64,000 nt of DNA. Source: Dillenia suffruticosa. Its lineage: Eukaryota > Streptophyta > Magnoliopsida > Dilleniales > Dilleniaceae. A model generated the notes under the pieces. The model was given only the letters and a program-made list of their open reading frames with translations. It searched no databases and had not been told where the DNA came from. The stretch is from NCBI GenBank assembly GCA_033439265.1, contig JAVTVX010000035.1:21044001-21108000 (forward strand), given 5' to 3'. Every line of letters begins with the position of its first letter. Within the stretch, counting starts at the first letter, position 1. This document shows, in pieces, positions 12,742 through 23,762 of this stretch. Position numbers and translations under genes: made by a program.

Positions 12742-13997
12742 TCAAAAATTTTCTAACTCGCATCTTTCAAAGAGAGAAATCTTTTTTTTTTAGTCGCAAA
12801 TTGGTTATAAATGATCACAAATTATAGTTTGCATCATCAAGTTTATGTTATATAAGTTAAAGCAATTTTTTCTTTTTATTTAAAAATTTTTTTTCCTTCC
12901 TTTTCTCATAGAAAGGGGCACTATGAAATACAACGAATCATATTTCCTCATGGAGTATTTGCTCTTAGGAGAGCAATAGATATGCCGATGTTTGAGCAAA
13001 ATTTAGGTCTTCAACTCTCCCTGGGGTCCATGATTTTGGTGTTTCACCAAGTGAAGCGCACCGTTTTCTTTTTGGTGATTTCTGAAGTCTAATCTTATTC
13101 CGATGTTAGTCTTCCCGTCCATTTATAACCACACATTAAAAAAAAAAAAAAAAACAAACAAATCATCTTATTTGGTGAGTCAGCCAAAGCGAAGGGGGTT
13201 GGCAGAGGGTCATTGCTCTCCCAAGAATTTCTATTTCTTTTTTTAAATAAGATTTTGTTTCATTTTTTCTATTAATATTTATATTCTATTACTTTGGACC
13301 CCTTTCGGTTTCTTCTTTTCTGTTTTCGTGAAAAGGGGGCTCTAGACTATAACAAGATCTTGTTCGGTCAATTACGTTTTGCATCCATGGACGAAGAGAG
13401 GGGGGGCTGGTAGGGCCATGGCCCCCACAAGAATTTTTTTTTTTTTTTTTTTTTCTATTAATATTCATATTTTATTGCGTTGCCCGTTCTCAATTTCTGT
13501 TCAATTCCTTTTTTACTTTTCTAACTCATCTCTCGACCAAAGAAATGAAATTAATTCTTGAAATTTAAGGAAAAATTTTAATTGAGTAATTATGATAGAA
13601 TCTTTTAATATCAAATTATGATTCAATTAAATCCTTTTATTAATATTATTGATGATATGACCCAACTTATCAATAACATGGACAACTATTGCTAGCATGG
13701 TAATTTCTCATGTTGGCATACATTTTCTCCCCCTTTCGAGAGAGGGAGAGTCTGTCAGTCAGAGAGAGAACGCCCTCACTTCTCCCCTTCGCCGTCCCCA
13801 CACTTCTTGTACTCTCGCCTAATTATAGCTGTTGACAATAAAACAAGCAAATGCATAGGGTTTTATGATTATGCCATTTTGATAGAATCATGGTAATTGA
13901 TTTATCTAAACACAAAACGTCATGGCTTCGGTTAAGGCAAATTCTTTCCCGGTAACACCCGAGTTGCTTGTCACGCTTTTCATAAGAATAAGAATAA

Positions 13998-13998
<1 letters not shown>

Positions 13999-14076
<78 letters not shown>
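13999..14076. repeat. (AAT)26 microsatellite
   Basis: Pure trinucleotide array, preceded by degenerate (AAG/AAT) units from about 13984. It lies about 550 bp upstream of the SNF7 gene start and creates artificial poly-isoleucine reading frames on both strands. Confidence 0.97.
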
Positions 14077-14077
<1 letters not shown>

Positions 14078-14229
14078 GTATTGGCAATAGGAAAGTGGAC
14101 CAAAGGTGTTGACCGGCTACACGGAGTACTCTTTTGTAATTGTAAGTCGGTTGGACCGGATAAACTAACGGTTTGGCTCAAGGCTGACCTTTCCAAGTCC
14201 TTACCAAACGACTCCTTGTCGTCCGTTCT

Positions 14230-14231
<2 letters not shown>

Positions 14232-14264
<33 letters not shown>
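14232..14264. repeat. (GA)n microsatellite upstream of the SNF7 gene
   Basis: A pure GA dinucleotide run in the promoter or 5' leader of the SNF7-like gene. A matching (TC)n run follows at 14402-14423. GA/CT tracts near plant transcription starts can bind GAGA-binding (BBR/BPC) proteins; here that is only inference. Confidence 0.85.
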
Positions 14265-14268
<4 letters not shown>

Positions 14269-14473
14269 TTGACGAGAGAAAGGGAAAAGTAGCTTGCCTC
14301 AACCTGACTCAACGCGCTTTGTTATTTGAGAAGGAAGGCTTTTACAACACCAACGCCTCTGCCCACCTTTATTTTCCGATCTATATCGATCGACTCCTAC
14401 ATCTCTCTCTCTCTCTCTCTCTCAATTGATTCTATTAAATCGCTTTCTTTCAAGCCCTTGCGGTGTTCCGCAG

Positions 14474-14585
14474 GTACTATTAAAACTTGTGACCTTTTTG
14501 ATATTTGATTTTTGGGTGTTGTTTATCATCATCTAGTTCTTTATTGGTTGATGATTGATCGATTGATTTATTTTTCATGATGCAG
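14474..14585 (+). other. Probable intron in the 5' UTR of the SNF7 gene
   Basis: CAG|GTACTA at 14471-14479 and ATGATGCAG|ATC ending at 14585 make a canonical 112-bp GT-AG intron. It ends 39 bp upstream of the start codon. Inferred from splice consensus only. Confidence 0.6.
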
Positions 14586-14624
14586 ATCAATTGAAGGTTT
14601 TGTACTGTTAAAAATCGACCAGTC

Positions 14625-17562
14625 ATGTTTACCCGTATCTTTGGGAAACCTAAGCAGGAAGCAAATGCTGTCACAACGTTGGACAAACTAAACGAGGTAA
14701 GCCCTCCGATTTAGCTAAAGCTGAAATACTTATTTATTTTCTTTTGTCATGTGAGTTAGGTTTTATTTGTGTGTGTTTGTCTTTGATTGCCGTATCTTGG
14801 GTTTGCTTGTACTGATCACCGCAACGATTTAATTGGAATTGGAATGGCTATTTTGAGGTTGGGAACCGATATATTACATCTGTCAACTAATATCAAATTT
14901 TGAGATGTTAAGAATAGGGTGTTGATTAGAAAGGGAGGGTTTAGCTTAGGGTGCTTTGAAGAGAAGCTTTTGCTGTTGAAAATGACTTGCAGGTTTTTTG
15001 TTTTGGCACATTTAGAATTGGGTTTCGCTGAGAGGCTCTTGTTTGGATAAGTGTAATCAGGAACAGGAAAAAAGGAAGGTGGAAGTCAAGACTAACACCG
15101 GAAAGGACATCACAAAATGCGGCTCTGAATTTAGACATACGTTGCACAAGCACTTATAGAAATGAGCATTTTCGTGTATTGCCCTTGTCGGACATGCCCT
15201 TTTAGATACAATATAGTATGCTGCTTTCCAATTTGCAACAGTTTAAAACTTTTAGAACTTTTGTTACATCATTGTGTATGTGTTTGCTTCATAGTGTTAG
15301 TCTAAAAACCTTTTTGAAGAACTTGGCAGATGGAGTTGAGAATATTAAAATTAGAGGGAGAATTACTGAAATTAAAGCATCTTTTCCGATCATGTGTTTC
15401 CTAATATAGAATTTATGGTGTCAAATTTGTTGTTGTCAATGATACCATGCTACTTTTTCCAATTTTTGTCCTTGTGTTTTTGCTTTTGCTTGTTGGACAT
15501 TAACTGCGGTCCTTGCTTAAACACTTATCTTCATTCTTTGCATTCCATAGACATTGGAAATGCTGGAGAAAAAGGAAAACCTACTCCTGAAGAAGGTTGC
15601 TGCGGAGGTTGAAAAGGCTACACAATTCACTAGGGCAAAAAATAAAAGGGGTAAGGTTGCACGCTATCTGTAGTTCTCGAGAGGCTGATCGTTCTTGTTG
15701 AGGTCCTAATAGTTATATGCTTCGGTAGTATTTAAGAGTGCTTGCTGAGCACAAAATGGACAGTTATCTGCCATTGTTGCCTACACATCGGCTATTAGAG
15801 GGATTATTGTCCAATGATGGATTCTCTTAATCTTGTTTTCAAGAAACAAAGTTTTCAGGTGGCAATTTTATACACGTTTTATATTATGCTCTTTAGCACT
15901 TTTTGCTCTTCTTGGAATAGAACCAATTTCTTCGTCCTTTTTTTGGGGGGGGGGAGGGGGGAGGAGAATGTCAAATGAGATGAAATATGTCTTTAGATTT
16001 CTACAATGTTTTCTTCTTGCAGCTCCTTTCATCCTGGATCTAATTGATCCTGGTTCAATGTTGCACTAACTGGATGAGCAGCAGTGATGGACCCCTGTAC
16101 AGAGGGCTGAAACGCCGCTTATTCTTTATTGCCAGTTTGTTTGTTTTTTGTTTGTTTATTTTTGTTTTTGTTTTTGTTTTTGTTTTTTTAATTGACGATA
16201 AAGCTTGAACCACTACAGAAAAACAATTAGCTAGGGTATCATGGCCCTTTGGGCCATGTTTCAACCTTACCATAGTAATAAGGGATGCCGTACCCAGTTG
16301 AGTCCATGCATGTTTGAGATAGTTTTTAGTGTAAAGCTTAGAGAATCTCAAGCCGCAGTTATATGAACATTAGAGAACGACTGCAATGCTTATGATTTAC
16401 TGCTTGCCTCTAACTTATGCCTCTATCGTCAGCTGCAATACAATGTATGAAGAGGAAGAGGTTATTTGAACAGCAAATTGAGCAGCTTGGTAATTTTGAA
16501 TTGCGTATTCATGATCAGGTAATCTGAAAACACATTATGATAGTTGGTCCTTGACAGTACTTAAAGATGGCTTTGTTGGTTTTTTACTGTGAGGTCTGAT
16601 TGTGCATTGATGTGTTTTTATGGATTTTACAGATGATAATGTTAGAAGGAGCAAAAGCTACTACTGAGACTGTAGATGCATTGAGAAGTGGGGCATCTGC
16701 AATGAAGGCTATGCATAAAGCAGTGTGAGTGATAGTTACCTGATATTACAGTCGTGAGCTTTTGTCAACTGTGTCTTGTCTTAGTCACCAGGGCCTTCAT
16801 AACTGTGTGTTTTTATATTTCGGTATCATGAATCTGATTTATCTGGTTAGATGAGCTGACTCATCTTTATGTGAGAAAGCCAAAAGGAAAATAATCATGT
16901 CGGAACTGGAGGATAATATGTAACACTACTTTGAAAGTTAGGTGCTCGTGAGTCCTGGATGTTTTATTGACGAATTTGGGAACAGTGAATGCCACTGTGA
17001 TACTTAAATATTTGTTCTCTGTGACTCTTGTTGCTTACTCTTGACCAATGTGATGCAAAAAGTTTAAGAACCACTGTGCGTAAAACCATGTATACCACTT
17101 CTCAAATTATTGGCAATGGCATTTTTTTCCCCAGGAAGATTGACGATGTTGATAAAACCATGGAAGAGATCAATGAGCAGACTGAAAACATGAAGCAGAT
17201 TCAGGAGGCATTGGCCACTCCAATTGGTGCAGCTGCTGATTTTGATGAGGTAACTCTTGTCATGCAATAATCTTCACTCTACCTCAATATGGTCTTCTGG
17301 ATACACATCTTAGTTTCTAAACAAGATAGTGCTGGAGTGTACAATTGAAACATTGTAATTGTTGCAGGATGAGTTGGAGGCAGAGCTCGAGGAATTGGAA
17401 GGAGCAGAGCTGGAGGAGCAACTACTTCAGCCTGCAACAATGGCTCCTGCAGCTACAGCTATGGTGCCAACTCCAGCTGGCAGGCAATCTGTTCGGCCTC
17501 CTCAGAAGCAAACTGCTGAGGATGATGAACTTGCTGCATTACAGGCTGAGATGGCACTTTGA
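14625..17562 (+). CDS. SNF7/VPS32 (CHMP4-type) ESCRT-III subunit
   Basis: Core ESCRT-III filament subunit that polymerises on endosomal membranes to form multivesicular bodies, and is recycled by the VPS4 ATPase. Six coding exons (14625-14696, 15551-15650, 16433-16518, 16633-16724, 17135-17249, 17368-17562) give 219 residues, the usual SNF7 length. The N-terminus MFTRIFGKPKQEANAVTTLD is the membrane-binding basic start. The long helix follows (LEMLEKKENLLLKKVAAEVE...), then KRLFEQQIEQLGNFELRI, then GAKATTETVDALRSGASAMK. The C-terminal half is acidic (DELEAELEELEGAELEEQLL), with a Pro/Ala linker and a terminal DELAALQAEMAL. That terminus fits the MIT-interacting motif and BRO1/ALIX-binding helix of SNF7. 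All exon phases close; exon 4 uses GCAGT|GTGAGT. It is likely one of several SNF7 paralogues in this plant. Cytosolic, recruited to endosomes. Confidence 0.95.
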
Positions 17563-18770
17563 GCTGGTCTTTTTATTTACTAGTTGACGAAGCTGGAAGA
17601 CTCTGACTTGCACAAAATTCAAGTTGATCCGCTGGTGGTTGTTGGGTTTCTTGACTTTGTTGTTGAGTTGAGCCAATATGAAAAGGCCTTTCATAACACT
17701 GCATTAAACAAAGTGGACTACAGTTAAGTACATGGAAAGAAATAGGACTCTTGTAGAAGTTGATAGATTGTGTACCATATAATGTAAAGAAGTTTTAAAA
17801 CTTCATTTCGTAGACACTCGATTTGTCACTTTTCCCGGTGATAAATGATTATGCCATGGGCCTGTGTACCATATATTAAGATTAAAGAGAGTTTTTAGTA
17901 TAAAAATTATGAAATAGAGATCGGTTAAAAGTTTAATTGAATCTTATGATTTTTCAAGCACAATGATAATGATGCTTTAGGAGAGCTGCAATCGTGGTTC
18001 AGCAGTATTTAATTGAGTTCTGATGAGGGAGGAGGAGATATTGACGAACAGTTTGTTTAATAGATACAGATATTATATATTTTAATTATGGTTAGAATTT
18101 GAAAGTTGAAATTAAAATAAAGATATTATATATTTTAATTATAGTTCGAATTTGAAAGTTGAAATTAAAAAAAATCATGTTGAGAAAGTTTTTTTTTTTT
18201 TTTAAATTGATCTGATAACTTGGATCAAATGGTCATTAAATGGAGAGAGACGGAGGGATGCACGTTCTTGATGAGGTTCGTGGAGCTATGTCATTCGACG
18301 CATATATGAAGCAAAACTTTGCTGGTTCTCGGGCCAGGATGAGAGTGAGTCTTCGTTCGTTTACCACAAGCATCCTCCAATTGACAATTTTCATTCGTTA
18401 TGACTGTACGGGTTCTTCTTATTCTCGTGTACTTTCGGATTGTTATTCTGGTGATGTAACGAAGTATTATATTTCTAGTCAAGTTAATTCCAGATCCCCC
18501 CAGGGGGTGGGAGAGAGAGATGTCCTTGGGGGTACTATATTGCTTTATACTTTGCAGAAACACGAAGAATACAGTACAATGATAAAAGCACTCTTTCTTG
18601 GCACTAAATATCAAAGAATTAAATTAAAATTGACAAATGACAAGAAACAACAATGTTGCTATTGGAATTAATAAGAATTTCGTCGAATGAAAAGGGAAAG
18701 AAAATGATGAACCCAGAAGGTACAATGACTCTCTCTCACACACACACCCCCACACCCGCTTACGCTCTCT
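17563..18770. other. Intergenic region between the convergent SNF7 and AG-peptide genes
   Basis: It contains the SNF7 3' UTR, a 53-bp tandem repeat (listed) and AT-rich DNA. A plus-strand open frame at 18240-18671 starts with a plausible-looking 35 residues (MERDGGMHVLDEVRG...) but matches no family I know, and it runs into low-complexity sequence. No gene is called. Confidence 0.5.
18068..18173. repeat. Tandem duplication, 2 x 53 bp
   Basis: Copies 18068-18120 and 18121-18173 ('agatattatatattttaatt...gaaagttgaaattaaaa') are nearly identical, with about 4 differences. Non-coding, in the SNF7 downstream flank. Confidence 0.85.
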
Positions 18771-18772
18771 TT

Positions 18773-18895
18773 TTAATGAATAATGTAAGCAGGCACCAGG
18801 GCAACCAGCATCAGAGCATATGCTACTCCTTGATCTATAACTACCCCTGCAAATGCCAACAACAGGATAATTAAGCAAACAAAGCTAAAACGAGA

Positions 18896-18948
<53 letters not shown>

Positions 18949-19063
18949 GACCATCACTTGAAGGAGCAGGTGCTGGTTCAGGGCTCCGAGCATTGACAGA
19001 AGCCATAGACAAGACAAAACCCAACAAATTCATAGTAATAACAGAGATTCTCAACATCTCCAT
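18773..19063 (-). CDS. Arabinogalactan peptide (AGP16/20-like), GPI-anchored
   Basis: Short cell-surface proteoglycan precursor, 61 residues, in two exons (18952-19063 and 18773-18846) with a canonical intron. The donor is GATG|GTCAGC and the acceptor TTTGCAG|GGG, and the intron splits a Gly codon. The layout is a signal peptide (ISVITMNLLGFVLSMASVNA), a mature core SPEPAPAPSSDG with alternating Pro for hydroxylation and arabinogalactan addition, and a hydrophobic GPI-attachment tail (VVIDQGVAYALMLVALVPAY). The S-S-D-G then hydrophobic order and the IDQG-AY-LM-VALV tail match Arabidopsis AGP16/20-type AG peptides as I remember them. After processing, the mature peptide would be only about 10 residues. 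The start was chosen at 19063; the next ATG (19057) is also possible. A longer in-frame upstream ATG at 19126 adds charged residues before the signal peptide and is unlikely. The intron holds a long GA/CT microsatellite. Confidence 0.88.
18891..18946. repeat. (GA)n microsatellite inside the AG-peptide intron
   Basis: About 56 bp of GA units with one 'GATA' interruption. On the sense (minus) strand it is a CT tract starting four bases after the donor GTCAG. It occupies about half of the 105-bp intron. Confidence 0.93.
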
Positions 19064-19199
19064 CTCAAAATGCTCTCTTCTGTACACTTCAAGCACGAAG
19101 TACACACTCAAACTGAAACCGTTCAAAGCCTTCTCTGCTCTGCTCTGCTCTCTCTCTCTCTCTCCCCTTTTTGCACCAAAGTCTAACGTTAGTGTTTGA

Positions 19200-20339
19200 A
19201 GGATTTAAAAACGCAAGAGAGGAATCAACATCCAAGAAAATCAAAATGGAGTCCACTATGGCTAACAACTGCGAGATTATCAGCGCAATTTTGGGCCATT
19301 GATCGCACCACCTGTAAGGCCAGGAATCTCTGCACGGGCTCACCTGCTGGTTCAATGAATTTCTTCCAACATGAATAAATGATTCGCAAATATGTGCTGC
19401 TTAACAATTCCTCTCTATTTTGACTTTTTTGAGATTTCATCCCCTTTTAGTTTCTTTTTCAAATTTCAAAATGGATTCAGCCGTTGATTGTTAGCCATGA
19501 CCGTTGCCCCTTCAAGTTACATATCAACGGTTCTAAGTTTAGATTACTTCAATTTCATTTTGTTATACCCCATATTTAACCAATCACATAATATCACATC
19601 AAAATATAAAGCCATGTTCCTGACCCAACAAAATTATTATTTTTTAGATAATCTATTTCGGCCGTAAAAATAATTCTCAGTATGGGACCAAGGTACGTGA
19701 AAGCCTTGTGATACTTGATTACAAGTTGGAGTTTAGATGGCACCATGATGATGTCGAGGTCGAGGGAATACACAGCTTTCCAAAATGGTGAAGAAATAGT
19801 AGATCCCATCGGTGAAAAGGGGGTCTTTACAGACACAAGGTTGGAAACACAGAGTCTCCAGATACAATAGGTCAGAAAACACATGAAAGTTAATGTCATT
19901 CACCTTAAACTTCTCACAGTTTAGGCCCAAAATTTGGTTACCTGCGGAAATGACTCATGTTGGGCAAGAATGGAGCTCGTTTCATGTGTTGACAGCAAAA
20001 ACTGAAAGTAGGCTTGCCAATCTAGTAGCCCCTAAAACATCTGCCCATAACCACCACATTTATGCATGGCCTCTATCCTTGTATGCTGACGATGGCATGT
20101 TTCTATAGCTTCGTAGTCAACAATATGGTCAGAATACAGGCTCTCATATTACAGATTTCCTGTGCCGGCCAGAAGGACAGCACATTTTGTACTTACAAGC
20201 AGCACAATGGCATTCTAAGTGATATAGTCTAGAAATTGTTCACTTTTGGCAGAAATTGATTTTTTTTCACAAAACTGGAGTTGTTTATCTTGAGAAAGTA
20301 TAGGCCAGATAACACACTTCTGAAACTGCCTTCCTGTAT
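19200..20339. other. Intergenic region, possible gene debris, nothing identified
   Basis: It contains the AG-peptide promoter and 5' leader (minus strand; an (AGAGC)n run near 19136-19150). Further on is moderately GC-balanced sequence (19660-20250) with a short minus-strand open frame at 19733-19930 that resembles coding DNA in composition but matches nothing I recognise. It may be old gene or transposon debris. Confidence 0.35.
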
Positions 20340-21461
20340 CTAATCTCCAATTGGGCCAGTTGGACTTGGTGCTGCTGGTGATGCTCCCAGATGGTCAAAA
20401 TCTTCTGTTATTCCAACCTGCAGTAAATAATAAAAGAAAAGGAAATCTGAGTCTAGAAAAAATTGTTCTGCAATGTGATTATCGAGATGAATACAGACTC
20501 TATAACAGATAGCCACTATCAATACAGGAGAATTGCAGCACTAAACCTGAACGCTAGGATGCACTATCATTACAAAGGAAAACCTCACGTTCTTGGTCTA
20601 CAATCAGGGTCGTAAACCCTAAAATATTTGGATAGAGCCTTGACCATATCATTCCAAGCACAATTATGATTGCTCCATTGGTTTGCCAATACAACATACT
20701 CCGAAATCTAAAATTCGTAGAGTCGATTTAATGCACAAACCAAGCTCTTATGATAGCAATCAGCAGAGGATAATATTCTTGCATTTAAGAATATTCTTGG
20801 GATGAACTTCAATATGTATGATAAAATTAGGAGTCAATTTGTAGATTACCTCCTTGTACAAATTTTCAAGCTGCTCTTTGGCTTGAGGAAAATTGTTTGA
20901 ACACCACTGTCGCTCGTGGACTTGTAACCGGGCCGGGTCGGGCCGCCCTGGTCTGGTTCAAGGCGCGGTTCTGGGAACCACAGGCCGGGCTGGCTGCGGT
21001 TCCTAGGTCAGTCCGGGCCGGTTCCAAAAATTTTTTTAGTTGAATCGGCCTGGCCCGCTTAACCGGCGGGCCAGTTCACACCGGGCCGGGCCGGTTTGGT
21101 CCGAAAAGGTGTAAAATTGGAAAAAAAAAAGAGGGTCAAGGAGTTGTTGGAACTGGCTGGGCCGGGCCTGTTCCCGGTTCCAACATCTGTTGAACCGGCC
21201 CGACCGCTACTGTACCCTCAGTTCGGGCCGGGTTACTGTAGCTCCTGTACGGTTAATGGGCCAGGCTTTTTCGGGCCGGTTTTCGGACCCAAACCGGCCC
21301 GGGCACATCTCTGGTCGCACGGTAAAAATGTAATCTGCAAAATATTACAGATGCTAGTCAAATTTACTACCTGAACTTAAGAAAACTCGGTAGAGTTAGA
21401 TAACTTAGAATACAACCTGTCCACCTATTCGCAGCTGCATAGGCCACTTCAGTTGTATTCT
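20340..21461 (-). pseudogene. MND1 C-terminal fragment (last three exons), interrupted by a hAT-type insertion
   Basis: MND1 partners HOP2 to stimulate DMC1/RAD51 strand invasion in meiosis. Three minus-strand exons can be read: 21417-21461 (NTTEVAYAAANRWT), 20850-21334 (DYIFTVRQWCSNNFPQAKEQLENLYKE once the insertion is removed) and 20340-20417 (VGITEDFDHLGASPAAPSPTGPIGD, stop). Splice sites and phases fit (1 and 0). The segment RQWCSNNFPQAKEQLE...GITEDFD matches the plant MND1 C-terminus as I remember it. The N-terminal winged-helix and coiled-coil exons are not found in the upstream 2 kb or elsewhere in the window, so only roughly the last third of the protein is present. A 397-bp element sits inside the middle exon and destroys it. 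The likely reading is a truncated duplicate that has become a pseudogene, with the functional gene elsewhere. A relocated or very distant set of 5' exons is less likely. Confidence 0.75.
20917..21313. mobile_element. Non-autonomous hAT-type element, 397 bp, GC-rich
   Basis: It is flanked by an 8-bp target-site duplication with one mismatch: GTCGCTCG (20909-20916) and GTCGCACG (21314-21321). The termini are imperfect inverted repeats: TGGACTTGTAACCGGGCC at the left, and the complement of GGCCCGGGCACATCTCTG at the right. The interior is built of repeated GGGCCGG/CCGGCCC motifs, in sharp contrast to the AT-rich surroundings. An 8-bp duplication with short termini is the hAT superfamily pattern, and removing the element restores the MND1 reading frame exactly. 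No transposase is encoded. Confidence 0.8.
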
Positions 21462-21864
21462 CTGTCAAACATGATGAAAAAAGAAAGTAACTACTCCCGA
21501 AAATCATTGAAGCCCATAGTCATCATTGACTAGAGCCGGTCAGAATTACCACATTAAGGCTTTACAAAGAGCATAGTGGGCATATCTTAACTCATTGCTT
21601 CAAGAGTAGCCGGATCATTGTCTGCATATCTTAACTCATTGCTCCCGAAATAAACAGATGTGAGAGAGAGAGAGAGAGAGAGAGATTACCATGGTTGCGA
21701 GAAGAGACTGGGGGTTGAGACCTTTAAGAGGTGTGCGGAAGACGCTTGGCTTTAGGCTGAGAGCTTCCAATTTCGACTTGGAGGGACACATTCCGCTACC
21801 AAGCTTTTCTTTACCAAGGGGATTTGCGTCACTCGTGTTTCCAAAGTCCAAACGCGTCGTTTCT

Positions 21865-23290
21865 GGTTTTTAAAACCTCCAAACGCATCGTTTGTAGGTG
21901 CCAAATGTGAAAATGATCTAAGAAAAAAAATTGGGACTCCGAATCAAATATTATCCCTTTTGTACCTCAATGCCCGAATTTAATCGAAATTATTACTTAT
22001 TTTATCTTTTTCAATTTTTTTTTTTTTTACATATATGTATAGAAGGTTTTTTTTTTTAAATAATTTAAAATTAATAACAGAATGGAATAATTTGTAAAAA
22101 TAAATATCGATAATCATAAAAACTTTTATATTTCAATAAGATATGGTAATAAACTCACTCATTAAACTCAAATCGAATATTTCAATATGGATAGAGGCTT
22201 CGTAGCAATGTCTAGAAAAAAAATAGTAATATTGATTACATCTCCTACACTAATCATAAAATAAATTATTTTTATAATAAAATTTGAAAACAATAACATA
22301 ATGATCGCCTATTATTTCCTTCGTATCCTTTTCTTTTCCCTTCTCAAACTTCTTTTGGCTTCCTTCCTTTCAACAAACAAGTCGAGGCAAGTACTGATTC
22401 TTCTTGTTCTTCCTCGTTATGTTCCATTCTTTTTTCTTCTTTTCTATTTTCCATTCTTTTTCATCAAACACTGCCCAAGAGTTGTCTCCTAAAGAGATCG
22501 AATCATTTTCTTTTCAAGAACTCAAAATGTGATGACATTGAAAAAATTAAACAATTTGCACTAGGAGTTATGTATTAGTGATGGCATTGATCTTTGGCGT
22601 TACACAAATAAGTAATCAAAGATTTATATATCTTGAAGGCTACATTAGTTAAAATTCATCGTCAAGATTTGAAATTTAGAATCTTTTATAAATATTAGCT
22701 AATTTAAGTAATATTAAGAGGTTTTGAAATTAAATTCGGGTTGAAAAAGAGAGGAGATTTGGTCAGATGGAGCAGCAATTGAATCGGAGGGAGTTTCTTT
22801 TTGTTTGTTGTCTCCATGTTTCTTACCTGGGTATTTTGTAGGCTGTTTTAGTCATTGCTCTGCTACATCAAGCTTTGCTCTTTTTTTCATCAACGGTATT
22901 CGAGTTATATATTCTGATTAATCGGATTTGAATTTGGTGTTATTAGAGAGTGATTTTTTTAATATAAATTTCTTTTTTTAATTTTAAAATTTAAATTTAA
23001 TTAAAAAATTTAACGATCTTTCGTACCAAATCGACCGGGTATGTATCAAGTTTTGCTTGCAAAGTCAATCCATATCCCACGAATCATAAGGAAATATCAA
23101 GAAAGAGCATGGACCAAGAGATCAAATCTTATTATAATGGGCCCTAGTTCGAACCGATAAAGGTAACTCTATACGCCCAAAAAAAACAATAGAATAGAAT
23201 TTTGCTTGTTTCCCATTTCTTAAGCTTCAACGAACTCCTCTCAATATGGTGTTCCAGACTTTCGTTGCCCCTCTCCAAAGGCTAGAACAG
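21865..23290. other. AT-rich intergenic region before the gypsy element
   Basis: No gene recognised. It contains paired 'AACGCGTCGTTT'/'AACGCATCGTTT' motifs near 21850-21892, which look like promoter-type sequence for the minus-strand frame at 21690-21851. It also contains a diverged minus-orientation SINE-like copy at about 22880-23015. Confidence 0.4.
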
Positions 23291-23295
23291 TACTC

Positions 23296-23719
23296 TGTAA
23301 CAATGAGAGCAAACAAAGTGAATAAAAGGGAAGTAACAATTAGTGAAGTGCACTACCGGAAGTTAGTGTAATCAAAGTTAGTCAGGTAGTTAGGTGATTA
23401 GACTTGTATAGTGTAATAAAAGGGAGTAACAGTCATGTAAAAAGGACAACAAAGATTTTTTATTCTGAAAGTTCATTCTCTCTCTCTCTCTCTCTCTCTC
23501 TACTTCTTCTTCTTCTTCTCTTCTCACTTCTCCTTTCTCTCTCTCACACTTCTTACCTCTACGGATCACAGACTGCTGCATTGGCATTCTGTCATCCTAT
23601 CCTTAGAATTGGTATTGATCTTCATCACACCGAGTTAGTCTTGGCTTAACTGATATTCCTGTAATCAGTTGAGAGCCTACTATTCGATTCTCATTCTCAT
23701 TCTTGATTAAACCATAACA
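23296..23719 (+). repeat. 5' LTR of the gypsy element
   Basis: Begins TGTAACAATGAGAGC and ends ACCATAACA. It contains its own CT microsatellite (about 23474-23502) and a (CTT)n run, both shortened in the 3' LTR. Confidence 0.92.
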
Positions 23720-23723
23720 AAAG

Positions 23724-23735
23724 TGGTATCAGAGC
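23724..23735 (+). other. Primer binding site (initiator tRNA-Met type)
   Basis: TGGTATCAGAGC lies 4 bp inside the 5' LTR. This is the usual plant LTR-retrotransposon PBS complementary to the 3' end of initiator tRNA-Met. Confidence 0.9.
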
Positions 23736-23762
23736 ATTTCTTCCTTGGCATAACCATAAACA

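Larger units (their letters stand above)
9761..13900. other. Gene-poor AT-rich intergenic region
   Basis: No credible coding frame on either strand. It contains (AT)n at 10508-10535, (ATTA)n at about 10063-10083, two SINE-like copies listed separately, and scattered poly(A)/poly(T) runs, for example 13138-13154 and 13434-13454. Confidence 0.6.

Noticed and set aside
13906..14233. Long open frames on both strands with isoleucine runs
   Set aside because: They exist only because an (AAT)26 array is open in several frames; the flanks match no protein and lie in the SNF7 upstream region.
18240..18671. 143-codon plus-strand open frame after the SNF7 gene
   Set aside because: Only the first part looks coding; no family, no promoter, and the rest is low complexity. 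Antisense frames of similar length also exist.
21690..21851. Minus-strand frame (MDFGNTSDANPLGKEKLGSG...) as a first exon of an MND1 chimera
   Set aside because: Its only good donor (ACCATG|GTAATC) leaves phase 0, which puts the next MND1-like exon out of frame, and the frame needed for MND1 has stops. It could be an exon of another gene, but there is no supporting partner.
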